Below, one piece after another: positions 38,958 through 47,304 of a stretch of DNA of 64,000 bases. The position numbers and the translations under genes were made by a program. The notes beneath the pieces are model-generated. The model was not told the DNA's origin. It made no database searches and saw nothing but the letters and a program-made list of their open reading frames with translations. The first letter of the stretch is position 1. Each line of letters starts with the position of its first letter. Source of the stretch: CBDCWO01 sp965223405 (lineage in GTDB: Bacteria > Bacteroidota > Bacteroidia > Chitinophagales > Saprospiraceae); contig CBDCWO010000006.1 in assembly GCA_965223405.1 (NCBI GenBank), positions 620,001-684,000 of the forward strand, given 5' to 3'.

Positions 38958-39999
38958 CCTCAAGGGGGAAAAGTTGACTATTTCGTCAGTCATTACCCAA
39001 TATTTTAAATCAAAATGTCATGGTACTGCACACCATATGAACCAAAAACTATCCGCTGATTTGTAGTAATTCACATCAGAATTCCGGATCAGAAATGAAG
39101 GAAATATCCGGAACACCCATGACAACCCTTAAGGCTAAAACAAGAAAAGCCAGGTTGTCCCCTTTGAGGCAGGGGGTGGAATTGGCAAGTTAAATCACCA
39201 TGTTTCACCTATTGATCTTCCACAATGGCCAAATAAATTTGGCCAACCATTGAAGTAACGGTTTCTGGTTTACTCCCTAAGTCTAACCTAAATGCCCGAG
39301 GTGGTTCGTTGATTGATTTACCAAAGTATTCCCGATCTGAAATGAAGAAAAATATCCGGCAGCACCAATTACAACCCTCAAGGCTAAAACAAGAAAAGCC
39401 AGGTTGTCTCCCTTGAGGGGGCAGGGGGTGGAATAATAATATCATTAGCAATAGCAATGTCAATGTCAATGAAAACCTACAAATGGATCGCTATCTCTAA
39501 AATGAGATCCCGAACATTTGCAAGCAAATTTCGGGATGACATTCGTTTTTTGTTTTTGTTTAGGAAACAATAAGCAATGAACGAATAATTGAAATTGCCA
39601 TTGAAATTGAGATTGCCATTGAGGTCGAGTGGAGTAAATAGCAATAGTAATGAAAACCTACATATAAATTCTATATACGGATTCTGATTTCGTAAAAGCC
39701 GATGATCATAGTGGAGATTTAAACTTGAAACTACATTTGTCCCCCTTGAAGACCCTTAAAGGGGCAGAGGGTGGAATTGGCATGTCAAATTACCATGTTT
39801 CGCCTATTGAAATTAACAATGACCAAATAAATTTGGCTAACCCATAAACACGAATTTTTCTCTGTTGAGGTTCCCCGGGATAATTTGAGGCAGAAAGTCT
39901 TAAACAATACACGTGGTTGGAGGTGTACCGAAACTCGGCTAGACAACTACTAAAATTGGAAAATCTCCTTGAAAAACATCCCATCGTATCCTAATAAAT
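38958..39999. repeat. Second block of 250-bp repeats and decayed copies
   Basis: No gene is supported here. After the remnant of the DUF559 3' flank, the 250-bp unit resumes with anchors at 39150 and 39399. A clearly degenerate copy lies at 39725-39850 (TTGTCCCCCTTGAAG, GGCAGAGGGTGGAATTGG, CCAAATAAATTTGGC). Between them (39440-39660) is ATTGCCATTGAAATTG/AATAGCAATAGTAATG-type low-complexity sequence. Confidence 0.75.
39506..39538. repeat. Dispersed TCCCGAA hairpin
   Basis: ATCCCGAACATTTGC and GCAAATTTCGGGAT form a nearly perfect stem of about 15 bp with a two-base loop. A looser relative with ATCCCGAACATTTGC and a GTTCGGGAT arm about 50 bp away lies at 52119-52176. The type is widespread in Bacteroidota intergenic DNA. 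Confidence 0.7.
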
Positions 40000-40506
40000 C
40001 TAACGATTATATTGCAACCAGACTTCTACTTCTCCCCCACTCAAAGAAGCTTGATAAAAATTGACTTCCGGAAACATTTTCAACAAATTATTCACCTCAG
40101 CAGCCAGTACACCCTTGCCTTTGCCATGAATAATATTGATTTTAGGAATTTTGAATTCAATAGCCTTTTGAATAAAGGATTTGCATTGGGCAATCTGATA
40201 GTCTATGATCTGCCCAGACGGAGAGCCAATCATGTTTTGATTTAAAACTTCAATATGCAAATCTATTTTTGTATTAAAATTTACTACTTTTTGATACTTT
40301 TTCTCTGATTCACTGGCATGGATCCATGAAAGGTCCAATTCTTCCTCTTCTTCATCTTCAAGCCATTCCAAATCGGTGAAAGGAATTTCTTTCCATATGT
40401 GGTTAACCTTTATTCTAGCAATTTCTCCGGTTATTTCCCCTTCATAAATTCCTATAGTATCCAAACTTTTGATTCGAACGCGGTCGCCAATCCATTTTTG
40501 TCCCAT
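40000..40506 (-). CDS. Smr-domain protein with SH3-like N-terminus (DUF2027-like)
   Basis: I take ATG 40504-40506 (M-G-Q-K-W) as the start. An upstream in-frame start at 40533 adds nine residues unlike the family. The 168-residue product has an N-terminal small beta domain (I-G-D-R-V-R-I and G-E-I-A-R-I-K), an acidic linker (51-57), and a C-terminal Smr domain. The Smr domain carries D-L-H-I-E (82-86) and H-G-K-G-K-G (127-132). These are the MutS2-type nuclease or nucleic-acid-binding motifs. It probably acts on RNA or branched DNA in the cytoplasm. Confidence 0.9.
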   Translation of the reverse strand: MGQKWIGDRVRIKSLDTIGIYEGEITGEIARIKVNHIWKEIPFTDLEWLEDEEEEELDLSWIHASESEKKYQKVVNFNTKIDLHIEVLNQNMIGSPSGQIIDYQIAQCKSFIQKAIEFKIPKINIIHGKGKGVLAAEVNNLLKMFPEVNFYQASLSGGEVEVWLQYNR

Positions 40507-40621
40507 AAGATAGAAACCACTTAAACACACCAACTGTTTAATTAAAAAAGCGATAGGATTTTAACAATTATTAAATATTTCACTCAATTGGGGATAATAA
40601 ATTAACCAACGAAACGGTTAC

Positions 40622-41425
40622 ATGATAAAAACAAAAATGAGAATTCGTATCTATTTGCTCTTTTTGGTATTGGGGACGGTAAGCCTGGGATGCAACAAAA
40701 AGAAAATCTCGTTATTGGAACAAGAAGTAAAAAGTAAAAACGAGCAAATTGACCAGCTCAACGAGGAGTTAACTTACCTGAGGGGGACCAATGCAAATCT
40801 CCTGGACCGAATGACTGATCTTTCGGTCATAAGTAGGACCGGGGCTGAAAATTTGGGTAAATCTCTGGAGTCCATCAGCCAACAGTATGCCTTTATCGAA
40901 GGACTATCCGACAAAATACAACTCAAAGATTCCCTTAATCTCGCCCTGGTAATGAATCTTAAACGTTCTTTGGATGACATCAATGACGAAGATGTACAAA
41001 TAGAGGTAAAAGAAGGGGTGGTTTACGTTTCTATTTCAGACAAATTATTATTCCAGTCGGGGAGTTCGAAGATTAACTCATTAGCCCGCTCCGTTTTGGG
41101 AAAGCTGGCTTTAGTACTTAATGATCATGCTGAAATGAATATTCTGGTAGAAGGACATACCGATAATGTGCCCATTAATAATAATTGCACCATAGACAAT
41201 TGGGATTTAAGCACTAAAAGAGCCACGGCAGTAGTACGTTATTTACAAACCCGCCATCAAGTAGATCCAACCCGGATGACCGCAGCCGGATGCGGCGAGT
41301 ACAAGCCCAAGACAGATAATCTAACTGGTGTCAGTCGTTCGGTTAACCGCCGAACCGAAATCATTTTAACGCCAAAGCTTGATCAATTCTTTCATTTGTT
41401 AGAAGCTCCGCCATTAAGTGATTAA
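40622..41425 (+). CDS. OmpA-family lipoprotein
   Basis: The 267-residue protein has a lipobox S-L-G-C (Cys24) and a coiled-coil stretch (about 28-62, repeated E/K/N/L heptads). A C-terminal OmpA/MotB peptidoglycan-binding domain covers about 145-255 (F-Q-S-G-S-S-K-I-N, V-E-G-H-T-D-N-V-P-I, W-D-L-S-T-K-R-A, N-R-R-T-E-I). It is divergent from the Smr gene, 115 bp apart. It likely anchors the outer membrane to the cell wall. Confidence 0.93.
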   Translation: MIKTKMRIRIYLLFLVLGTVSLGCNKKKISLLEQEVKSKNEQIDQLNEELTYLRGTNANLLDRMTDLSVISRTGAENLGKSLESISQQYAFIEGLSDKIQLKDSLNLALVMNLKRSLDDINDEDVQIEVKEGVVYVSISDKLLFQSGSSKINSLARSVLGKLALVLNDHAEMNILVEGHTDNVPINNNCTIDNWDLSTKRATAVVRYLQTRHQVDPTRMTAAGCGEYKPKTDNLTGVSRSVNRRTEIILTPKLDQFFHLLEAPPLSD

Positions 41426-41441
41426 CCTGAAGGGAGAACTT

Positions 41442-43688
41442 CTATTCAACAATGATTTCATCCAGCAGTGCCCAGGCCGGTTCCCCGGCATTATAATGCC
41501 AATCGGGACAAGTCTCACGACTGTCTACATTAATTCTGATGTATTGCACCGGCATATTTATGCTCTGACTGAAAGGTAGAACCATACTTTTTCGATCCCC
41601 GGGATGTTTAAACGTCCTGAGTGGCTGAAAATTTTGACCATCACCAGAAACTTCAAAAGCGATTTCTTCAGGAATCCAAACCCGAGCGTCAGGATTTTGT
41701 AGAAAATGAGTGGTCACCTTATTCACCTTTTGTGGTGCTCCCAAATCCAGAGTAACTTGAAAATCTTTACCTTCCCACCCAAGCCAGCTATACAAAATAT
41801 CATCACTACCTGTAATTCCATCATGAAGAGCAATCAAAGCACCTCCGGCGTATTTTTTTTCAGGTATTGGATCCGCAGTAATCGTGCCTTTTTTGAAAGC
41901 TAAATGTTCATAGAGTTCGGTTTTTAAAAATGCATTGATATCCAACCAATAATCTTTGGGAGACATCCCCTGTTCATTCAGCATTTGGATTCCCAGCCGG
42001 TTGGCTTCCGAATTAAAGTTTTGCGCAAAAGTTCGCATACCGGGAATCACCATCCACTTATTATTAAGAAACATATAAAATCCTTTCTTATTGGTCGCAT
42101 GTACCTTTGCTAACTCCTGGGTTGCATAGGCCAGAGAAAGTCGGGCTAATTTTACCCGGTCTCGAATTTCAGGATCGTTTTCGACAGCCAATTCGGCCTC
42201 GTTAAAATAATGGTTGTATTGATCCATATATTCAGGTTTTAGAAAAGTAGCGACATGATTTGCTGGAGATCCGTAGATACTCAACTCCGCCCCAGACTCC
42301 GCTAAATGGCTATGCATCAAATCGATATAGGCTTTAATACTTGGTCCGGCGGTACCATAATAATTATTACAGAATTCGGAAATGGTGGAATCAACCTGAA
42401 TGTCCGGATTCCACAACAGTTTGGCAATGAGGTAAGCTCTCAAATCATTAAATTCACCACCAAAGTGTCGGTTCCCTTGTTGAAACATCATCGTGACTCC
42501 TGCATCCCGCATATACTGAATATTGGGTTGCAATACTCTAAGATTTGGAAACGGACTTACATAATTAGTAAATTGGGTCACATAATCCCATACCATAAGA
42601 TTTTCGGTCAAATCCTTCCATCCGGACAAATCACTTCGAAAGGAAGCACTTGTAGGATCCGTTGCAATCGGCTGGCTCCGGTTTATGCCAGCTGTACTGA
42701 GCATTATGTGGACATTATTGTGAGGTTTTATCTGAGCCGGTGGTTTACGGCTGTAATGATGCGCCAGGGTAGATATCCCCTTTTCCGGAAAAGCATCAGC
42801 GATCTGGTTGATAAAATGTATCAAACTTCCGGCGTGGGATTCTTCCTGATCATCCAGGATTTTGCATTGACGACATTGACAAAAGTGGTAGTTGCTATTT
42901 TGAGAAACTGACCAGTACAGTGCCTGGGGTTTCATAGCCATAAAAGCGGCCAAGTTTTTGATCAACTCATTCTTCATGGCTTCATTGGTCAAACAGAGCT
43001 GACCATCCGGAATTCGGGTATCATTTACTTGTGAAAACCACTCAGGATTTGTTTTAAAGTACCTTTTCGCCGGAATCAATTTATCAAATGTATGGGTCAA
43101 TAGTCCCCAATTTTGCATTTCATCGCTTCCATGCAATTTATGCCAATCTGTAAAAAAGTTATCGTCCGCATGGTGAGCTTGTACATGACGAAAAGAAAAA
43201 GGTGGGTTAAATGTGTAGTCCGTTGAAGACAAAACAGCACTTCCCGCAACTGGAATAATGGTGGTGCTCGATACAAATCTACGTGCCCCCAGCTTTTCTA
43301 ATAGTTCATATACCGCATTTTCATGGCCTTGAGCGGAGATGGCACCCAGGAAAACTTTTTTACTATCCACAATTAACCGGAATCCCTCTCGGTCGATATC
43401 CTTACCATAGGTTCCGTAGGCATTCTTCCAGCGGTTGGTATTACCGATAAGGATTTCTTCTGCGGCAGAAGGTTCTGAATCAGAAAGGATAACTAATTTG
43501 CCACCAACAGCTGAATTTAAGAATTGCCGAAGTATTTCAGCCGCCTCACGTTCACCCTGCTGAGCATTCTGAGGAATTATGATTTGGTAGTTTGAATTGA
43601 TAACAATTTCACCTGATTGCTCCTCACATCCGGCTAGTATCATCCCAATTAAGACTCCGAGGAAAAGAATAAAAGATTGAGTTTTCAT
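41442..43688 (-). CDS. DUF4838 domain lipoprotein with C-terminal F5/8-type (discoidin) domain
   Basis: The 748-residue protein has a lipobox I-L-A-G-C (Cys21). An N-terminal alpha/beta domain like those preceding GH20/GH67 barrels covers about 30-140. A DUF4838 barrel-like region covers about 150-560 and includes W-S-V-S-Q-N-S-N-Y-H-F-C-Q-C and W-D-Y-V-T-Q-F-T-N-Y. A C-terminal galactose-binding-like domain follows (about 610-748: F-Q-V-T-L-D-L-G-A-P, then Y-I-R-I-N-V). DUF4838 proteins resemble alpha-glucuronidases. A role in degrading a glycan at the cell surface is likely, but the substrate is unknown. Confidence 0.88.
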   Translation of the reverse strand: MKTQSFILFLGVLIGMILAGCEEQSGEIVINSNYQIIIPQNAQQGEREAAEILRQFLNSAVGGKLVILSDSEPSAAEEILIGNTNRWKNAYGTYGKDIDREGFRLIVDSKKVFLGAISAQGHENAVYELLEKLGARRFVSSTTIIPVAGSAVLSSTDYTFNPPFSFRHVQAHHADDNFFTDWHKLHGSDEMQNWGLLTHTFDKLIPAKRYFKTNPEWFSQVNDTRIPDGQLCLTNEAMKNELIKNLAAFMAMKPQALYWSVSQNSNYHFCQCRQCKILDDQEESHAGSLIHFINQIADAFPEKGISTLAHHYSRKPPAQIKPHNNVHIMLSTAGINRSQPIATDPTSASFRSDLSGWKDLTENLMVWDYVTQFTNYVSPFPNLRVLQPNIQYMRDAGVTMMFQQGNRHFGGEFNDLRAYLIAKLLWNPDIQVDSTISEFCNNYYGTAGPSIKAYIDLMHSHLAESGAELSIYGSPANHVATFLKPEYMDQYNHYFNEAELAVENDPEIRDRVKLARLSLAYATQELAKVHATNKKGFYMFLNNKWMVIPGMRTFAQNFNSEANRLGIQMLNEQGMSPKDYWLDINAFLKTELYEHLAFKKGTITADPIPEKKYAGGALIALHDGITGSDDILYSWLGWEGKDFQVTLDLGAPQKVNKVTTHFLQNPDARVWIPEEIAFEVSGDGQNFQPLRTFKHPGDRKSMVLPFSQSINMPVQYIRINVDSRETCPDWHYNAGEPAWALLDEIIVE

Positions 43689-43796
43689 AACAAAATTTCA
43701 CATTGTTGCAGATCGGTAAGACCCTTCACGTTAAAATATTCACGCAAAGAAAGCGCTTTCCATGCTTTCTGCAAAGCAAATGACAGAAAGAGAAGT

Positions 43797-43862
43797 TGGG
43801 TGTGTGTTTGGGTGTGGGTGTGGGTGTGGTGTGGGTGTGGGTGTGAGTGCAGGGTGGGTGTG
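43797..43862. repeat. G/T-rich microsatellite
   Basis: GGGTGTG-type reiterations with minor interruptions (about 66 bp, purine-rich on one strand only through G) lie between the 4-TM gene and the DUF4838 gene, both read from the minus strand. On that strand the tract is C/A-rich and lies between the DUF4838 start and the 4-TM stop codon. Such tracts are prone to length change. Confidence 0.8.
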
Positions 43863-43900
43863 AATTAATGAGCTTAATTTCCTCGGAGTGATGTATTAGA

Positions 43901-44323
43901 TTAGCTGGTTCCTCTACCTAACATCAAGCCCACTACTCCACCCACAATTGCGGAAACAATGGTCATCACAATGAGATCCACTATGACAGCTGTTAAGGTA
44001 CTGATATGCGTAGTAGCTAAATTGATAAAATCGAAAGTGCAAGCAATCAAAAAACCTATTAGTGCTCCGGCCTGAGCCCCCGTGGAGAAAGTTGATATCT
44101 GAGCCCAGCGGCCAAATATTACGGCAAATAATAATCCCCAGGTCAGATGACCGACAATCATGGGTATCCACAACATTTCATCGTCAGCACGCATGACGCC
44201 TGAAGCGGATCCGGCATTTGAGGCAAAAAAGTTAGACAATGCCATTCCATAAATTAAAAATCCCAGGATAAAAGCGACTACTCCACCGACGATGCCGGCA
44301 ATAATAATTTTGTTTGTATTCAT
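43901..44323 (-). CDS. Four-helix membrane protein of unknown function
   Basis: The 140-residue product has four hydrophobic segments (about 6-32, 52-74, 83-104 and 110-136). The N-terminus I-I-I-A-G-I-V-G-G-V-V-A-F and a G-F-L-I-Y-G segment vaguely resemble the DUF1761 protein at 32366. I cannot make a firm family call. No catalytic residues stand out. The gene is monocistronic with a 285-bp upstream region shared with the divergent BlaI gene. Confidence 0.7.
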   Translation of the reverse strand: MNTNKIIIAGIVGGVVAFILGFLIYGMALSNFFASNAGSASGVMRADDEMLWIPMIVGHLTWGLLFAVIFGRWAQISTFSTGAQAGALIGFLIACTFDFINLATTHISTLTAVIVDLIVMTIVSAIVGGVVGLMLGRGTS

Positions 44324-44547
44324 GCTTGGTTGGTTTAAAGTTTTGAAATAGATATATATTAAAAATACTAATTTTTCTGGTATGTTTAATACAATCTTGC
44401 CATTTATACCTGGTGCATCGTATTACAGATCATTCTGAAACAGTGAGTTAGGAAGAATATTTGTTTGGAGATAATTGTCATAAATATAGATGTAGTGCTT
44501 AGGAACTAATCTGTTTTTCACGGTTACCAACAACATTTGCTTAAATC

Positions 44548-44591
44548 AACTATTCAATTAGTTGTATAACTAATATTTTAGTTTATATTTG
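44548..44591 (+). promoter_or_regulatory. Bacteroidota promoter with overlapping BlaI operator half-sites
   Basis: TTG (44562-44564), 19 bases, then TATATTTG (44584-44591) match the TTG/TAnnTTTG promoter pattern of this phylum, 17 bases before the BlaI-type start codon. A perfect inverted repeat TTAGTT-GTAT-AACTAA (44558-44573) covers the -33 element. Half-sites AACTA/TAGTT alternate at 44548, 44559, 44568 and 44579, that is 11, 9 and 11 bases apart, about one helical turn. This is a plausible operator for autoregulation by the BlaI-like repressor. Confidence 0.6.
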
Positions 44592-44608
44592 TAGTAAACA
44601 TTCATGCC

Positions 44609-44974
44609 ATGAAGAGATTGACCGCATCAGAAGAAAAAGTAATGCAAATCCTGTGGGAGTTAAAAAGGGGATTTGTTCGTGAAATCCGAGATAAGTATCC
44701 CGATCCGAAACCGCACTACAATACGATTTCAACCATCATTCGTATACTGGAGAAAAAGGGGTATATCGGACATATAAGTTACAATAAAAGTCATCAGTAT
44801 TATCCCAAAATATCCAAAGATCAATACAAAAGTTCAAGCTTCGACAACTTGCTCAAGTCCTATTTTAATAACTCTTATCAGGAGCTGGTAGCCTTTTTTT
44901 CACGAAAAGAGAATTTGAATCAAGAAGAATTAGACGGGTTAATCGAAATTATCAGGAAAAACCAAAAGAAATGA
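44609..44974 (+). CDS. BlaI/MecI/CopY-family repressor
   Basis: The 121-residue protein has a winged-helix DNA-binding domain (residues 1-75: L-T-A-S-E-E-K-V-M-Q-I-L-W-E-L, and Y-N-T-I-S-T-I-I-R-I-L-E-K-K-G-Y-I-G-H). A C-terminal dimerisation helix follows, where proteolysis occurs in classical members. It overlaps the next gene by ATGA, so the pair is translationally coupled. It presumably represses its own operon through the inverted repeat upstream until the M56 partner inactivates it. Confidence 0.93.
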   Translation: MKRLTASEEKVMQILWELKRGFVREIRDKYPDPKPHYNTISTIIRILEKKGYIGHISYNKSHQYYPKISKDQYKSSSFDNLLKSYFNNSYQELVAFFSRKENLNQEELDGLIEIIRKNQKK

Positions 44975-46911
44975 CACTTCTTCAATTCTTACTACATAGC
45001 AGCATTGCTTTCACTGTGCTTTTTTTAACTTTTTGGCTATTCTTTAAAAATCTGACTTTTCACAAACTGAATCGTTTTGTTCTTTTAGGAATTATCGGAT
45101 TATCAACTATCTCTCCGCTCATCCAGATCCAGTTCCCCTCGTCTACACCAATAACCACCATCCCAAAGTTGAGCAATGACATTGTAAATAAAGCACCCAA
45201 TAAATTGAGAGAATATCCACCTACATCAAATGAGTCTCTTGATCATTTGATCGAACTTACCATTTTGCACACCTCAGGAATTTCTTCAAATCAACCAAAT
45301 CTCTTGTTAAGTGCTATACCAATAATTTATGTTAGTGGGCTGGCAGTTTTTCTATCCATTTTAATACTCCGATTCCTCTCGATAAGTCGTATTATACTAC
45401 GTTCTGCGCCGAAAACCTGGAATGGAATTAACTATCGTGAATCTGAAGATATCCAGGCACCATGTTCATTTTTTGGTTTTATTCTTTTTCCTTCATCTCA
45501 ATTAGACCATGGAAATCACAATATATTTTATCATGAACTAGCCCACAGAAATGAACTGCACTCCTTAGATCTGTTGATTGCCGAACTTTTCAAGACCATC
45601 TATTGGTTTAATCCATTAGCCTGGATATGTAAAAATCAAATTCAATTAATCAATGAATACCGAGCTGATGAAGTTACGAGTACTAAAACCGACAAAACAC
45701 AATACCAATATGGTGTTTTAGGGCTTAGGAATATTCCAGCAGTTGCATTCTCAAATTCTTTTCATCACCAAATTAAAAAACGGATCCTGATGATGAACCG
45801 TCCCATTTCCAATACCCGTTATAAATATTTGTATTTAACACTCTTACTCCTGGCACCGGCACTCTTTGTATCCACTCAAGATCAAGCCTTTGAGCCGGCT
45901 GGAATAGACACCACTATTAAAGTAGATATTGACCAGGTCCAACCTTATTTTGATGCCAAAGAATACCGTTTTATCGAATTAGCTGTTCCCCGCGATCTCA
46001 CTGTAAAATATTTTACCACAATCAAGTACATCAAAAACAAATTTTACATACTTGACAGAGGACACAATCGGCTCTTATGTTTTTCAAATAAAGGGAAATA
46101 TCTTTTCCATATCAATATCCCCTTATCGAAGAACGGACAAAACACCGTCCAAGATTTTTGTTATGATTCGCAGACCTCCACACTTCTGGTGATGAATAGG
46201 GTAAGTATCGAAAGTCAGGACCACGTCATTCGATATGCTTTAGATGGTAAAAGATTGACATCTTATCATACATTTTACGGCTTTAGAGCCATCCAGCCAT
46301 TAGCTGACTTTTATGTTATGATTAACGGAACCAACCGCCAGCCGGAATTCAATCATGCCATTTACTATGTTGACAGAGAATTTACAACCGGAATTTCAGA
46401 AATTGCTCGAGGAGGACATTATGTAGTCACACACATAACCGGCCCAACCGCTATGGGATCAAGAGGATTTTCTCCGATTACCAATCAGGAATATGTGTAT
46501 TATACTGGAGGTTATGGCCCAATACACCGCATTTGGAAAGATGGATCCTTTGAACTATTTGCCATTCCCGATTTTGGACCGGCCACGGTTACCGAACGGG
46601 ATATTTTGATGAAAAATGGATTTGATTTGGTTGAAGAATTACACAAAGGGACCGCGGTGTCATATTCCAATTTTTGTGAATTAGAAAAGGAATTCCTGAT
46701 GACCTATAACTACAAAAATGAATACAGAATTGCCCATATCGATAAAAATTCCGGGGTGTCTACCAGCGCAACTCATATTCGCCTCGGAGAAAAAGAAATG
46801 GTTCCTATCAATTGGCACACTTCTTTCCTGGAATATACTCATCTCACCAAAGAAATGGTAACACCCCTGCAGGGCAATGGGAAGACGGTACTGGCTATTT
46901 TTGAATTATAG
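44971..46911 (+). CDS. BlaR1-type M56 peptidase fused to a beta-propeller-like domain
   Basis: The 646-residue protein starts with membrane segments (about 5-25, 34-50 and 107-128). A cytoplasmic M56 metallopeptidase region has the zinc motif H-E-L-A-H (188-192) and N-E-Y-R-A-D-E near 228. A further membrane helix lies at about 290-308. In place of a penicillin-binding sensor, the C-terminal 310 residues look like a six-bladed propeller (L-D-R-G-H-N-R-L-L-C-F, G-K-Y-L-F-H-I, D-F-C-Y-D). This propeller type is common in Bacteroidota proteins. The signal is therefore unlikely to be a beta-lactam. Peptidase action on the upstream repressor is inferred from the family. Confidence 0.87.
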   Translation: MTLLQFLLHSSIAFTVLFLTFWLFFKNLTFHKLNRFVLLGIIGLSTISPLIQIQFPSSTPITTIPKLSNDIVNKAPNKLREYPPTSNESLDHLIELTILHTSGISSNQPNLLLSAIPIIYVSGLAVFLSILILRFLSISRIILRSAPKTWNGINYRESEDIQAPCSFFGFILFPSSQLDHGNHNIFYHELAHRNELHSLDLLIAELFKTIYWFNPLAWICKNQIQLINEYRADEVTSTKTDKTQYQYGVLGLRNIPAVAFSNSFHHQIKKRILMMNRPISNTRYKYLYLTLLLLAPALFVSTQDQAFEPAGIDTTIKVDIDQVQPYFDAKEYRFIELAVPRDLTVKYFTTIKYIKNKFYILDRGHNRLLCFSNKGKYLFHINIPLSKNGQNTVQDFCYDSQTSTLLVMNRVSIESQDHVIRYALDGKRLTSYHTFYGFRAIQPLADFYVMINGTNRQPEFNHAIYYVDREFTTGISEIARGGHYVVTHITGPTAMGSRGFSPITNQEYVYYTGGYGPIHRIWKDGSFELFAIPDFGPATVTERDILMKNGFDLVEELHKGTAVSYSNFCELEKEFLMTYNYKNEYRIAHIDKNSGVSTSATHIRLGEKEMVPINWHTSFLEYTHLTKEMVTPLQGNGKTVLAIFEL

Positions 46912-47304
46912 TAGTTCTACTACGAATTTAACGGAAAATATGAACTACTAAGAGCAGAAAGAAACACTATGAAGGAATGCAGAAATGGATCTATTTTGAT
47001 AAGTGATTGGTATTGAGCTCTTTTATGTTTATTTGAATTACTTTCATAAAGAAAATGTTCGTTTTTTAAGTTCACTAAGCTGACTTCTTCGAACTTTAAT
47101 CCACAAAAATGGTAGTAGAACCATATAAGAAATATCAAGTTTGCTTCCAGAATAATTCAAATATGCAATTTTAGTTAATGCTTCCTGGTTTTTATTAACC
47201 ACTTAATCGTTTTCACAGCGCTTCATTTGAGTTCTTAACTCTCATCATTTATTTTAACAACTCACAATTTGAATTAATTAGGTAGTTTACCGATATTTTT
47301 TAAC
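46912..47304. other. Intergenic region upstream of the sucrose-phosphate synthase
   Basis: About 390 bp of AT-rich sequence between two plus-strand genes. I see no supported gene, strong terminator or named repeat. The promoter of the synthase gene should lie in the last 100 bp, but no clear TAnnTTTG element is present. Confidence 0.4.
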
